From: an uncultured Dorea sp.
Lineage (GTDB): Bacteria; Bacillota; Clostridia; Lachnospirales; Lachnospiraceae
Assembly (NCBI GenBank): GCA_910584095.1
Contig: CAJTYU010000018.1
Location: 1-64,000 of the forward strand
Reading direction: 5' to 3'
Length of the DNA stretch: 64,000 nt
Under the pieces are notes generated by a model that worked only from the letters and a program-made list of their open reading frames with translations, searched no databases and was not told the DNA's origin. Position numbers and translations under genes: made by a program. This document shows, piece by piece, positions 9,186-17,452 of the stretch; the stretch's first letter is position 1, and every line of letters begins with the position of its first letter.

Positions 9186-9494
9186 CTATGCAATATCTGC
9201 AATAACGGCCGCTATGGCATCCGCCGCTTTCTGCCCCGCATCTGTCTTAAGAGAGGCAATCTGCTTATCCACATCCTGCAATGCTTTCTTAACAGATTCG
9301 TCACCTTCCGCTTTTGCTGCCGCAAGCTTAGCTTCCGCCTTCGCTTTTTCCTGCTTTGCGGCCTGCTCCTTCACCTCTGCAGCTTCCGCAGACGCCCTCT
9401 CCAAAATCTCAGAGCATTGTTCCTCCGCCTGCTTCACCAGTTCATCGGCTTTCCGCTCCGCTTCTTTGATTGTACGAATAGTCTCCTCTACCAT
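9186..9494 (-). CDS. V-type ATPase subunit G/H (operon 1, first gene)
   Basis: Peripheral-stalk partner of subunit E. The 102-residue protein is almost entirely one Ala/Glu/Lys-rich helix (EEQCSEILERASAEAAEVKE) ending in a short amphipathic tail, as in the G/H family. It is the first gene of the operon, preceded by GAGAGGTGGTGAATAG, which gives a good ribosome site for the ATG at 9494. Composition rather than specific motifs supports the call, but the operon position makes it secure. Confidence 0.85.
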   Translation of the reverse strand: MVEETIRTIKEAERKADELVKQAEEQCSEILERASAEAAEVKEQAAKQEKAKAEAKLAAAKAEGDESVKKALQDVDKQIASLKTDAGQKAADAIAAVIADIA

Positions 9495-9541
9495 CTATTC
9501 ACCACCTCTCTTTTTTTACAAAGTAAAAAACACTCCGTCTT

Positions 9542-9570
9542 ATTATACTTCGCCTTGGGATAAAAATCCA
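9542..9570 (-). promoter_or_regulatory. Probable promoter of V-ATPase operon 1
   Basis: A perfect -10 (TATAAT, minus strand, 9542-9547) lies 17 bases from a poor -35 (TGGATT, 9565-9570), about 45 bases before the first ATPase gene. The weak -35 suggests activator dependence or modest strength. Confidence 0.5.
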
Positions 9571-9671
9571 TTTATTTTGCCAAATACCTTCAAATTTTCT
9601 TAATTATTTCTATTTATGCTATTTTCTATCACTCTAAAGCTTCAATTTCGCAGGCAGGAACTTTACAAAAT

Positions 9672-10169
9672 TTATTCTTTCCATTCCAGACAGTGCAGAT
9701 GACCTTCCAGATTCATCCCCTCAAATCCGTTTTGTCTTAGGGCCTCATACAACACGATCGCCGCAGAATTGCCAAGATTCAATGAACGCGTATCCCCGAT
9801 CATAGGAATCCGGACAGCGTTTTCCTTATGTTTTACCAATATCTCCTCCGGTATTCCTCCGCTTTCCTTTCCAAACATCAGAAAGCAGTCCGGCTCATAC
9901 TGCACATGCGTATAAACATTCGGCGCTTTTGTTGTCGCCATATAGATCTTTGCATTCGGATTCTTCTCCATGAAATCCTGATAATCAATATAGGTTGTTA
10001 CGTCCAGCTCTTTCCAGTAATCCATCCCGGCTCTCTTAAGGCTCTTCTCATCCAGCCGGAATCCGAGAGGCTCGATCAGATGAAGCCTCGTATTTGTGGC
10101 CGCGCAGGTACGGCCGATGTTGCCGGTATTAGCCGGGATCTCCGGTTCATATAAAACAATATTAAGCAT
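9672..10169 (-). CDS. trmL: tRNA (cytidine(34)-2'-O)-methyltransferase TrmL
   Basis: SPOUT-family methyltransferase that 2'-O-methylates the wobble base of certain leucine tRNAs using S-adenosylmethionine. The 165-residue protein opens with the hallmark MLNIVLYEPEIPANTGNIGR. It has the three SPOUT motifs: the first at residues 8-25, the second at FGKESGGIPEEIL, and the third at SLNLGNSAAIVLYEALRQ, which forms the trefoil knot binding SAM. It has its own promoter 20 bases upstream and so seems independent of the genes on either side. Confidence 0.95.
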   Translation of the reverse strand: MLNIVLYEPEIPANTGNIGRTCAATNTRLHLIEPLGFRLDEKSLKRAGMDYWKELDVTTYIDYQDFMEKNPNAKIYMATTKAPNVYTHVQYEPDCFLMFGKESGGIPEEILVKHKENAVRIPMIGDTRSLNLGNSAAIVLYEALRQNGFEGMNLEGHLHCLEWKE

Positions 10170-10189
10170 AATTCTCCTCTTTTCGTATT

Positions 10190-10218
10190 ATTATATCGGA
10201 CATTTCCTGTATATACAA
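10190..10218 (-). promoter_or_regulatory. Promoter of trmL
   Basis: On the minus strand, TTGTAT (10213-10218) and TATAAT (10190-10195) are separated by 17 bases, followed by AAAAGAGGAG and the trmL start at 10169. Confidence 0.65.
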
Positions 10219-10245
10219 GAACTATATCCTCTTACGGCAGACAAA

Positions 10246-10267
10246 AAGGACCTCCGAAGAAGTCCTT
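10246..10267 (-). terminator. Intrinsic terminator after the aminotransferase gene
   Basis: AAGGAC/GTCCTT stem with a ten-base loop, followed on the minus strand by TTTTTGTC. It lies 20 bases past the aminotransferase stop codon and closes the 16.4-10.3 kb transcription unit. Confidence 0.7.
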
Positions 10268-10286
10268 GTTACTTTTCACTCCCATA

Positions 10287-11456
10287 CTACAAATTCTTCC
10301 GCAGTTTCTCCACAAACCGTTCAAACCGCTCCAGCGCCGCCTTCAAATCCTCCAGAGAATAAGCATAGGATATTCTGAGGAACCCTTCTCCACATTCTCC
10401 GAATGCAGTTCCCGGCACAACGGCAACTTTCTCTTCCTCCAAAAATTTTTCTGCAAATTCTTCGGATGTCATGCCAAATTCTTTGATGCTGGGGAATATA
10501 TAAAATGCCCCGTAAGGCTCGAAGCATTCCAGTCCCATCCGCGCAAACTCGCTGACCAGATACCGTCTTCTCTGATTATATGCTTCCCGCATTTTTTCCA
10601 CTTCATCCCCGCAGTTACGCAGCGCTTCCACCGCCGCATACTGGCTGTTGGTAGGCGCGCACATAATCGCATACTGATGGATCTTTAGCATCTGCTCCAA
10701 GATCAGCTTCGGCCCGCACACATAGCCCAGCCTCCAGCCGGTCATGGCAAATCCCTTGGAAAATCCGTTGATCACCAGAGTCCGCTCCCGCATTCCCGGC
10801 AAGGATGCTATAGACGCATGCTCATCCTTATAGGTAAGCTCAGAATAAATCTCATCGGACATTACATACAAATCGTGCTCAATCACCGCCTCGGCAATCG
10901 GCTCTAACTCTTCCCTTGTCATGATCGCCCCCGTAGGATTGTTCGGGAACGGCAGCACCAGTATCTTGGTCCGCGGCGTGATCGCCGCCTCCAGCTCCTC
11001 TCTGGTAAGCTTAAATTCATTTTTATTCTGAAGCGGAATCACCACCGGCGTCCCGCCTGCAAGAGCGGCGCATGGCAGATAGGATACATAAGACGGCTGG
11101 GGAATCAGCACCTCGTCGCCCGGATCAAGCATCGCCCGGAAGCCGATGTCGATAGCCTCGCTTCCGCCGACGGTAACCACTACTTCCTCCTTCGCATCGT
11201 ACTTTACCCCAATCTTTCGTTCCAAATACCTGCAAATCTCTTCTTTTAACTCCCAAAGGCCCGCATTCGATGTATAAAAGGTCCTCCCTCTCTCCAGAGA
11301 ATAGATCCCTTCCTCTCTGACCCTCCACGGCGTATCAAAATCCGGTTCCCCCACGCCAAGGGAAATGGCGTCTTTCATCTCACTTACAATATCGAAAAAC
11401 TTGCGAATCCCAGAGGGTTGTATCTCTGTAATCTGTTTTGATAATGGATTTCTCAT
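10287..11456 (-). CDS. PLP-dependent class I/II aminotransferase
   Basis: Fold-type I aminotransferase of 389 residues. Visible family features are PNNPTG at 171-176, Asp201 (MSDEIYSEL) that binds the pyridine nitrogen, Lys234 in GFSKGFAMTGWRLG as the Schiff-base lysine, and a C-terminal Arg in GFLRISYAYS that holds the substrate carboxylate. The N-terminal IQPSGIRKFFDIVSEM is typical of aspartate/aromatic (PatA-like) aminotransferases in Clostridia. Its ATG overlaps the stop of the Lrp-type regulator by one base (TAATG), so the regulator probably controls it and an amino-acid substrate is likely. The exact substrate cannot be read from sequence. Confidence 0.9.
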   Translation of the reverse strand: MRNPLSKQITEIQPSGIRKFFDIVSEMKDAISLGVGEPDFDTPWRVREEGIYSLERGRTFYTSNAGLWELKEEICRYLERKIGVKYDAKEEVVVTVGGSEAIDIGFRAMLDPGDEVLIPQPSYVSYLPCAALAGGTPVVIPLQNKNEFKLTREELEAAITPRTKILVLPFPNNPTGAIMTREELEPIAEAVIEHDLYVMSDEIYSELTYKDEHASIASLPGMRERTLVINGFSKGFAMTGWRLGYVCGPKLILEQMLKIHQYAIMCAPTNSQYAAVEALRNCGDEVEKMREAYNQRRRYLVSEFARMGLECFEPYGAFYIFPSIKEFGMTSEEFAEKFLEEEKVAVVPGTAFGECGEGFLRISYAYSLEDLKAALERFERFVEKLRKNL

Positions 11457-11947
11457 TACAATGTCACCAGCATCCTTTCCGCTTTCTCTTTCTGTGCCAG
11501 AATCGTTCCATGATCCTTATATTTCTTCAAAATAAAATGCGTAGCAGTCCCCACCACTTCGTCGATCGGCGAGAGCTTCTCCGATACAAACCTAGATACC
11601 TCCATCAAAGATTTCCCCTCAATCGTCACCAGAAAATCATACGCTCCTGAAATAAGGGAAATCGAAGAAACCTCCGGGTAATTATAAATCCTCTCTGCGA
11701 TCTTCTCAAATCCCATTCCCCTCTGGGGCGTCACCCGCACCTCGATCAGCGCGTTCACTTTCTCAACTCCTGCTTTATCCCAGTCGATCATCGTATGATA
11801 TCCGCAGATAATCTTCTCCTTTTCCATGGCTGCGATCTCGCCTTTCACAGTTGCCTCATCTGTTCCCAGCAGAACCGCCAGCTCCGCAGCGTCAACTTTA
11901 CAGTTTCTTTCTATATAATTTAATATCTGCTGTCTCGTAACTTCCAT
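11456..11947 (-). CDS. Lrp/AsnC-family transcriptional regulator
   Basis: A 163-residue feast/famine regulator. Residues 1-50 are a winged HTH (LNYIERNCKVDAAELAVLLG, then DEATVKGEIAAMEKEKII), and residues 65-150 are the RAM/AsnC ligand domain (INALIEVRVTPQRG-like beta strand, then EVSSISLISGAYDFLVTIEG). It overlaps the downstream aminotransferase gene by one base. The family senses amino acids and often regulates its own operon, so local control of the aminotransferase is a reasonable inference. It is somewhat longer than E. coli AsnC because of a lysine-rich tail. Confidence 0.92.
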   Translation of the reverse strand: MEVTRQQILNYIERNCKVDAAELAVLLGTDEATVKGEIAAMEKEKIICGYHTMIDWDKAGVEKVNALIEVRVTPQRGMGFEKIAERIYNYPEVSSISLISGAYDFLVTIEGKSLMEVSRFVSEKLSPIDEVVGTATHFILKKYKDHGTILAQKEKAERMLVTL

Positions 11948-11970
11948 AACTTTTCCTCTCCTTTATTCAT

Positions 11971-12915
11971 TTATATAACATCCGCAGGCCGATCAAAAAC
12001 CTTCATCAGCTCATCCGGCGCCGGCCGGTCGATATACCGCATATCTTCTCCGTTGCGGATCACCTTATCATTGCCGCCGTCAAGCCGTCCGATCACCGCC
12101 GCCGCTATTCCTTTCCGCCAAAGCGCCTCTGCAGCCTCCCCGCCATGCTCCGCCAGCATCAGAAAACTCCCTCCGGAAGTAAGCTGGTACGGGTTCAATC
12201 GGAAATATTCGCACACCTCGATAGTCTCCTGCCTAACGGCAAACTTCTTCATGTCCAGCTCCATTCCAAGTCCCGTCTCCTGAGACAGCCTCCAAAGAGC
12301 CGCCAGAATCCCGCCTTCTGTAATCTGACGGATAAAAGATATCCCCGCTTCTTTCGCCGCCGCTATCTTCCGAAACCCTGCTATCTCATCGCCGTAAGCC
12401 TTGATCTGCCGGATAAAGGATGGGGTAAATCTCTCTCTCAATTCCCGCTCCCTCTCCCCGACAATCCGAAGCGTTCCTTCGATACCGATCCATCCCGCAA
12501 GCAGGATATCCTGACCGGCTCGTGCGGTCAGGCAGGCGCCCTGCAGACGTTTTGTCCTTTCGCTTCCCGCTGCTGTCACTCTCACGGCCGGCACCTTTAC
12601 CGCCGTCTGGATTCCCCCTTGTATCTTCAGCTCTTCTATTAAAAAGCCCTCCTCCGAAATCCTTTTTACCGCCCGCTTCAAATGATTTCTGATAGAATTA
12701 ATTCTGGATTTATCCATATCTGCCGGAATGGTAATCTGCGCCTCTGCCGACGCTGCATAAATTCCCCATGACGCCAGCTCATTCGCCTGTATAATCAGCG
12801 CGTAGGCGCCAATATCTCTCATACTTCCATAATAGGTTCCCGTACAGAAAAATGCAGACCTATCTATATGATCAGAAGCTTTGTTTCCCTCTTTATCTAT
12901 TTCCCGCCGAATCAT
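11971..12915 (-). CDS. AIR synthase-related / HypE-like protein
   Basis: A 314-residue protein of the PurM/HypE ATP-binding superfamily. The C-terminal half is the recognisable part: ISFIRQITEGGILAALWRLS, then FAVRQETIEVCEYFRLNPYQ and SGGSFLMLAEHGGEAAEALW, matching the C-terminal AIR synthase domain of HypE-like proteins. The N-terminal half is less typical (ANELASWGIYAASAEAQITI). No other hydrogenase maturation gene is nearby, so a HypE role is doubtful. It overlaps the VanW gene end by 4 bases (ATGA) and precedes the Lrp gene by 23 bases, so all are likely co-transcribed. The substrate is unknown. Confidence 0.7.
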   Translation of the reverse strand: MIRREIDKEGNKASDHIDRSAFFCTGTYYGSMRDIGAYALIIQANELASWGIYAASAEAQITIPADMDKSRINSIRNHLKRAVKRISEEGFLIEELKIQGGIQTAVKVPAVRVTAAGSERTKRLQGACLTARAGQDILLAGWIGIEGTLRIVGERERELRERFTPSFIRQIKAYGDEIAGFRKIAAAKEAGISFIRQITEGGILAALWRLSQETGLGMELDMKKFAVRQETIEVCEYFRLNPYQLTSGGSFLMLAEHGGEAAEALWRKGIAAAVIGRLDGGNDKVIRNGEDMRYIDRPAPDELMKVFDRPADVI

Positions 12916-14495
12916 TGTGTCGTCTCCGTTTCCGCATCTGTCTCCGCGCTGATTTCTCCTTCCTGGCTGTCACTGCTATCGCCGTCGTCGTTCCCATATC
13001 CAGCCTCAATTGCACTGTTTATCGCATCCAAATCCTGACTTGCAATAGCAGTTTCCAGTGCGCTTACTGCCTCTGCGCTTCCCCCGGCAGTTCCCACCTC
13101 CACAATTTGGTCTGATTTCGCATATGTACTGGTATTAAATATATCCCGGCTGACCTCCGCGCCATTTTCATAAATCACCTTCCACAGTCTTGCTTCTCTG
13201 CCCGTATGGGGACTTCCAGTGTATTCCATGTCGCCGAAGCTCCGGCTGGGAGCCGCCTTATACGTTACTGAATAATTTTCCGTACTTAACGTCTCGCTCT
13301 CAAATTCTATACTGCGGTTTTCCGGCCTCGTCTCCTTACCGTAAATCACTACCCGGAGCCGATTGGCTGAATCAATTTCACCAAAAATGTAAATTGGAGT
13401 CGGATAAGGATTCTTCAATCGAAAATCCATAACTCCGCCTGCAATCGCCGCATCTCTCGACGGTTCCACATAATCTACCGCCATGGAATGGGGATACCTT
13501 TCCACAATCTCCAGCTCAGCATAAATCGCCGCATTGTAAAGAGTCGTAGAAACCTGACAGATTCCTCCGCCATAAGACGGAACCACCTGTCCGTTCTCAT
13601 AAGCCGTCCCCTCTACGTAGCCATGCTCTTCATCGTAAGGCGCCGTAACATCATAGACCGACAGTTCCTCTCCCGGCTTCATAATAATGCCATTCAGCTT
13701 ACCGACGCCAGTCTTTAAATTCGTCCAGCGCTGGCCGCCTCCGGCATCAGTCGAATAAGATCCCAATTCATCGGTAATCTGTTCCAGATCTGCCCTTATG
13801 ATTTCCGGTTTCTCCCTGATAACAGCAAGCTCCATACTGAAAGCCTCATGTTTCCATTCTCCGTTCAGATAATCAGTAATATTCTCAAGCATGCCTTTTG
13901 TATCAATAGTCTCTCCTTCTTTTTCATCCACAATATTAAGCATGCCGTCTTCACTTCTGGTAATATATGCATCCTCCGGTCCTTGGAGAAGAGCGCCCGC
14001 CTTCTCTTCAAGCAGCGCGGCAACCTTCTTTTCCTCTATTGTATATTTCTCTTTCAGTATATGAGGCTCATCCTCTAACTTTTTCATCTGCCGGTAGCGT
14101 TTCCACATGCTGCCTTTTTTACCATAATCAACAGCCTTCTTCACCAGCTTATCAATGTCCGGACTATCGTAGCCAAATTCCTCAAGAGACGCTTCTATAT
14201 TATGCTCCCGAAGCTTTAACGTCGCCATAATCCCAGCGTCCGCTTCAGCCTGTTCTCTAAGAGCCGACGCCGCTTCCTTCTGCGTCATCCCAGATACATC
14301 CATTGTTCCAATAAAAATATGATTGCAGATAGCATCCTGATCGACCTTTCCCACATAACTGCGAAGCGCCAGATACACTCCGCCAAACACGACAGCAAGG
14401 CCCGCCACCGTCAGCAACGCAGCTATTTTCAGCGTTTTTTTACGATGCTTATCAGCCTGTATGCGGCGTCCCCTGCTTTTTTTTCTCGCTGCCAT
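12912..14495 (-). CDS. VanW family protein with peptidoglycan-binding-like repeats
   Basis: A 527-residue membrane-anchored extracytoplasmic protein. Residues 1-22 are strongly basic and followed by a membrane segment (IAALLTVAGLAVVFGGVYLAL). Residues about 60-270 fit the two YoaR-like domains usually found before VanW (GTMDVSGMTQKEAASALREQ). The VanW domain follows at about 280-400, with the hallmark GGGICQVSTTLYNAAIYAEL and RYPHSMAVDYVEPSRDAAI. A G5-like segment and an acidic Ser/Glu tail end the protein. VanW proteins occur beside vancomycin-resistance genes in some species, but no van genes are here, so a general cell-wall role is more likely. AAGGAG precedes the ATG by 7 bases. Confidence 0.88.
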   Translation of the reverse strand: MAARKKSRGRRIQADKHRKKTLKIAALLTVAGLAVVFGGVYLALRSYVGKVDQDAICNHIFIGTMDVSGMTQKEAASALREQAEADAGIMATLKLREHNIEASLEEFGYDSPDIDKLVKKAVDYGKKGSMWKRYRQMKKLEDEPHILKEKYTIEEKKVAALLEEKAGALLQGPEDAYITRSEDGMLNIVDEKEGETIDTKGMLENITDYLNGEWKHEAFSMELAVIREKPEIIRADLEQITDELGSYSTDAGGGQRWTNLKTGVGKLNGIIMKPGEELSVYDVTAPYDEEHGYVEGTAYENGQVVPSYGGGICQVSTTLYNAAIYAELEIVERYPHSMAVDYVEPSRDAAIAGGVMDFRLKNPYPTPIYIFGEIDSANRLRVVIYGKETRPENRSIEFESETLSTENYSVTYKAAPSRSFGDMEYTGSPHTGREARLWKVIYENGAEVSRDIFNTSTYAKSDQIVEVGTAGGSAEAVSALETAIASQDLDAINSAIEAGYGNDDGDSSDSQEGEISAETDAETETTQ

Positions 14496-14511
14496 TCCTT
14501 CACTCCTTATT

Positions 14512-14616
14512 TTATATCATCATCGCAGGCAGTACTGCTGTAGCAACCATCGCTATTACAATAGCGACAATCACAATTGCCATGATTCTTCTCGTTCTGT
14601 TATTATGAAAATCCAT
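14512..14616 (-). CDS. 34-residue single-pass membrane peptide
   Basis: A short ORF fills the gap between the radical SAM gene and the VanW gene. It reads MDFHNNRTRRIM followed by a 17-20 residue hydrophobic helix (AIVIVAIVIAMVATAVLP) and ends AMMI. An AGGGA ribosome site lies 5 bases before its ATG, which is one base from the end of the upstream gene. The Arg/His-rich start then hydrophobic helix implies a small inner-membrane protein with a cytoplasmic N-terminus. I do not recognise the family; codon-level coherence and tight packing support translation. Confidence 0.6.
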   Translation of the reverse strand: MDFHNNRTRRIMAIVIVAIVIAMVATAVLPAMMI

Positions 14617-14617
14617 A

Positions 14618-16375
14618 TCATTCCCTCACTTTTCCTGAATATCGTACTTTTTTATCATACCTTTTTTGCCGCCCGTTTGCAACAATAACTGTACGAGCCT
14701 GCTGATTCAAAGGATTCCTCCTGCTATAGTCAAAAAGCACTGTTTCCCCCAGCTCCTGAAAATATTCCAAATGCGTCATCTTCCTCATCTGGTTTCTGTC
14801 GTATTGTTCATATCCCTGTAGATAGATATGGTCCCGGCACTCTCTTTCATAAAATGCCCTCAGAGTCTCTTTGTCCATCCTGTACTCTCCCGCAAATTCA
14901 GGACGGCTCTTCGCGTTTTCCCGAAGATAGTAATCATAAATCAATAACTCTCTAATCAGCTCTGCCTTTTCCTTGGACGCTTCCTTTGCAAATCCCAGCA
15001 ATATCTCATATCTTGCCGCTCTGGCATGGTTCACCAGATTCAAGCCTGAACTCTCATAATATTCCGCCAGTCTCATGTACAGGGTAAATACATCTGCGAA
15101 CTCCTCCTCCAGCACAGGCATCGTTTTTGTAAACTGGCCGCTGTTATAATAAACCTCCACCATTTCCTCTATGCCCTTCAGCTTCAGCACGTCGCCATAA
15201 GAAAGCCACTTGGTATACAGCACCTCATAAGGAGGTCTGCTCTGATACGCCAGTCCGTAGCTATTCTGATTTTCCTCCATAAAAGAACCCTTCAGCACTT
15301 TTAAAAAACCAAGCTGCAGCTGCTGGGGCCTTAAGGCGTACACCTCATTAAAGCTTCTGCGAAAGCTGTCTAAATTCTCATACGGCAGTCCTGCGATCAA
15401 ATCCAAATGCTGATGCACATTCCCTTTCTTCTGGATTCTCCGCACATTTTCCGCTGCCTTCTCAAAACACATTGTTCTGTGGATTTCATTTATCGTCTCC
15501 GGATTCACAGTCTGCACGCCGATTTCTAGCTGAATCAAACCCGGACGCATACGGCCAATCAACTCAACCTCTTCCTCATTCAGCAAATCCGCGGCAATTT
15601 CAAAATGAAAATTCGTAATTCCTCTGTCCCGCTTCATTATATACCGCCAGATAGCCATTGCATGCTTATGGTTACAGTTAAAGGTCCTGTCGACAAACTT
15701 CACCTGCGGCACTTCATGCTCAATAAAATAAGACAGTTCCCTCTTCACAAGCTCCAGATTCCGAAACCGCAGCTTCTTCTCCAGCGAAGATAAGCAATAG
15801 CTGCAGGAAAACGGACATCCTCTGCTGCTTTCATAATATACGATTCTATGTTCAAAATCTGTCATATCCTGATAGATAAACGGAACTTTATTTAAATCCA
15901 TCGCCTCGCGCCAAGGATTCTCACAGATCTCTCCGTTTGCATCCCGGTAGGTAATTCCAAGAATCTCTCTCAGGCCCTCTCCCGCCGCCAAATGAGCAAA
16001 GGTCTCTTCCCCCTCTCCCTTCATAACCCCGGTAACCTCCGGCAGGCGCTCCAATACGGCCTTGGCGTCATAGGATACCTCCGGTCCTCCAAGCCAGATT
16101 TCGGTCCGCGGCAGTACCTTATGAATATCCCTTACAATCTTCTCTATGCATGAAATGTTCCAGATATAACAAGAAAAACACAGCATATCCGGAGCCTTAT
16201 GGTAAATATCCCTAAGAATCGCGCCTATCTGCTGATTAATCGTATACTCCGCAGTCAAGATCTCCCCCTTTTTCTTTTGAGCATCAAGAAAAGACTGCGC
16301 ATAAGCCCTCAGACTATACACAGCCGGATTGGAATGTATATACTTTGCATTAACGGCGGTAAGTAAAATCTTCAT
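14618..16375 (-). CDS. B12-binding-domain radical SAM protein (DUF4080-like)
   Basis: A 585-residue radical SAM enzyme. Residues 1-150 are a Rossmann-type B12-binding domain (MKILLTAVNAKYIHSNPAVY; EIWLGGPEVSYDA). The iron-sulfur cluster motif CxxxCxxC is at Cys187, Cys191 and Cys194 (SSRGCPFSCSYC), followed by the TIM-barrel motifs VKFVDRTFNCN and HQHLDLIAGLPYENLDSF. The C-terminal 200 residues correspond to the domain I know as DUF4080. Such proteins probably methylate or rearrange an unknown substrate. It is the first gene of its unit with a promoter 10 bases upstream; the short peptide, VanW, AIR-synthase-like, Lrp and aminotransferase genes follow. The substrate is unknown. Confidence 0.88.
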   Translation of the reverse strand: MKILLTAVNAKYIHSNPAVYSLRAYAQSFLDAQKKKGEILTAEYTINQQIGAILRDIYHKAPDMLCFSCYIWNISCIEKIVRDIHKVLPRTEIWLGGPEVSYDAKAVLERLPEVTGVMKGEGEETFAHLAAGEGLREILGITYRDANGEICENPWREAMDLNKVPFIYQDMTDFEHRIVYYESSRGCPFSCSYCLSSLEKKLRFRNLELVKRELSYFIEHEVPQVKFVDRTFNCNHKHAMAIWRYIMKRDRGITNFHFEIAADLLNEEEVELIGRMRPGLIQLEIGVQTVNPETINEIHRTMCFEKAAENVRRIQKKGNVHQHLDLIAGLPYENLDSFRRSFNEVYALRPQQLQLGFLKVLKGSFMEENQNSYGLAYQSRPPYEVLYTKWLSYGDVLKLKGIEEMVEVYYNSGQFTKTMPVLEEEFADVFTLYMRLAEYYESSGLNLVNHARAARYEILLGFAKEASKEKAELIRELLIYDYYLRENAKSRPEFAGEYRMDKETLRAFYERECRDHIYLQGYEQYDRNQMRKMTHLEYFQELGETVLFDYSRRNPLNQQARTVIVANGRQKRYDKKVRYSGKVRE

Positions 16376-16384
16376 AATAGCTAC

Positions 16385-16413
16385 ATTCTACAACAGTTCC
16401 CCAAGGTTAACAA
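16385..16413 (-). promoter_or_regulatory. Promoter of the radical SAM gene cluster
   Basis: TTGTTA (16408-16413) and TAGAAT (16385-16390) on the minus strand, with a 17-base spacer. The first gene starts at 16375, so the mRNA leader would be only a few bases long. Confidence 0.6.
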
Positions 16414-16445
16414 GGCACATCTTTAATTTTATAAAAACATGTGCT

Positions 16446-16472
16446 TTGCTTTCATGATCTGTGTGATATAAT
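16446..16472 (+). promoter_or_regulatory. Possible plus-strand promoter
   Basis: A TATAAT at 16467-16472 is preceded by TTGCTT (16446-16451) with a short 15-base spacer. It is the best candidate for the plus-strand genes that begin near 16.7 kb. The stretch 16414-16738 otherwise holds no convincing gene: only very short frames are open, although AAAGGAG occurs twice and suggests decayed or tiny coding segments. Confidence 0.4.
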
Positions 16473-16738
16473 AACTATATATTACTTATGGAATACACAG
16501 GCAGGAAAGGAGATGGACTTGGAAATTATGTGTCTCCATAAAATTTTTATGAAAGGAGTTGAACGCCCATATTCAAACGCAGTAGCATAGCAGTTGTATA
16601 AAAGAGAAAGGAAGAACGGATTGCAGAAGACTGTTTATTGTCATGGACTCTTTTTAATAAATATGTATAAGAGAATAACATCGGTTATGAACGACAGATT
16701 AACCGAAGCAGAATCTGCAGTCTCTACATAGGTGAATT

Positions 16739-16876
16739 ATGGAAGGAAAATCCGTACAAATTCTCGCAGACGAATTTTTTTTGGCCAAGAAAAGTATTCA
16801 GCGAATTATCCGGCAGGAAAAATCAAAACAACAAAATCAAGCAGAAGCGTTATGTAAAAGGAGGATAATACAGTGA
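16739..16876 (+). CDS. 45-residue HTH-like short protein
   Basis: A short plus-strand frame starts at an ATG preceded by AGGTG (4-base spacing). It ends in a TGA overlapping the GTG start of the next gene (GTGA), a typical coupled arrangement. Residues 4-27 (KSVQILADEFFLAKKSIQRI) resemble a helix-turn-helix of the resolvase/transposon-regulator kind. The tail is basic and Gln-rich. It could be a tiny DNA-binding protein, or the remnant of a longer one, because upstream frames are broken by stops. Not identified with any named family. Confidence 0.42.
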   Translation: MEGKSVQILADEFFLAKKSIQRIIRQEKSKQQNQAEALCKRRIIQ

Positions 16877-17412
16877 TATATGGCATTCGCAGAGGACCCG
16901 CATTAAACGGCGTCCCTAAATATAATCGAAACGCGAAATCCGCGCAGACAGATATGCCAAGCTTTCAAAACTGCCTGATAGACAAGGCTATTCATTCCAA
17001 TAACAGTCTATATGGACAGCAAGCTTTTGAGACTAAAACAAAACAAGGTATCGGACAGGCGCCTTCGGAAGCCGCCGAATATGGGTCCCAGCCAAGCGGA
17101 TCATTTAACGGATTAGACGTCCTTGGGCCGTCTGTACCGGAGAATGTAAGAGACGCCTGGATGAAAGCAGAAGCAGAAAGCGGCGTGAACGGATACGGAA
17201 TGGATTCGGAAGGTAAGCTTACCCAGATTACCACGCTGTTTGCCATGTCCATCGAAAATATGGTAAACGGCAAAGGACAGGATATATTGGGAAGCACTGT
17301 GGATTCAGCAAAAACCGCAGTCCAAAAGGCCCTTGACCGATTAGGAATCCCCCAGAACAATAAAGAAAAGAAAGAAAAACTTTTCTATGAAGCTTTTCTG
17401 CGCCTTTTATAA
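16873..17412 (+). CDS. Hypothetical protein, 179 residues
   Basis: The gene starts with GTG at 16873 after a strong AAAAGGAGG. The N-terminal 75 residues are polar and low in hydrophobics, with no signal peptide. Residues 80-175 look like a compact helical domain (VLGPSVPENVRDAWMKAEAE; KLTQITTLFAMSIENMVNGK; STVDSAKTAVQKALDRLGIP). I have no family name; similar C-terminal domains seem common in Lachnospiraceae hypothetical proteins. It is the only long gene on the plus strand and stands directly before the SRP RNA promoter, which begins 5 bases after its stop. Confidence 0.7.
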   Translation: MIYGIRRGPALNGVPKYNRNAKSAQTDMPSFQNCLIDKAIHSNNSLYGQQAFETKTKQGIGQAPSEAAEYGSQPSGSFNGLDVLGPSVPENVRDAWMKAEAESGVNGYGMDSEGKLTQITTLFAMSIENMVNGKGQDILGSTVDSAKTAVQKALDRLGIPQNNKEKKEKLFYEAFLRLL

Positions 17413-17417
17413 TGTCC

Positions 17418-17446
17418 TTGACTTTTCCATAGAAACAGGCTACAAT
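17418..17446 (+). promoter_or_regulatory. Promoter of the SRP RNA gene
   Basis: TTGACT (17418-17423) and TACAAT (17441-17446) with an ideal 17-base spacer, ending 7 bases before the predicted RNA 5' end. This is close to a consensus sigma-A promoter, as expected for a strongly expressed stable RNA. Confidence 0.85.
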
Positions 17447-17452
17447 ATGTTT

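Noticed and set aside
12912..14495. VanW gene as evidence of vancomycin resistance
   Set aside because: No vanA/B, vanH, vanX or VanS/VanR-like genes are present, and VanW proteins are widespread in Clostridia without resistance.
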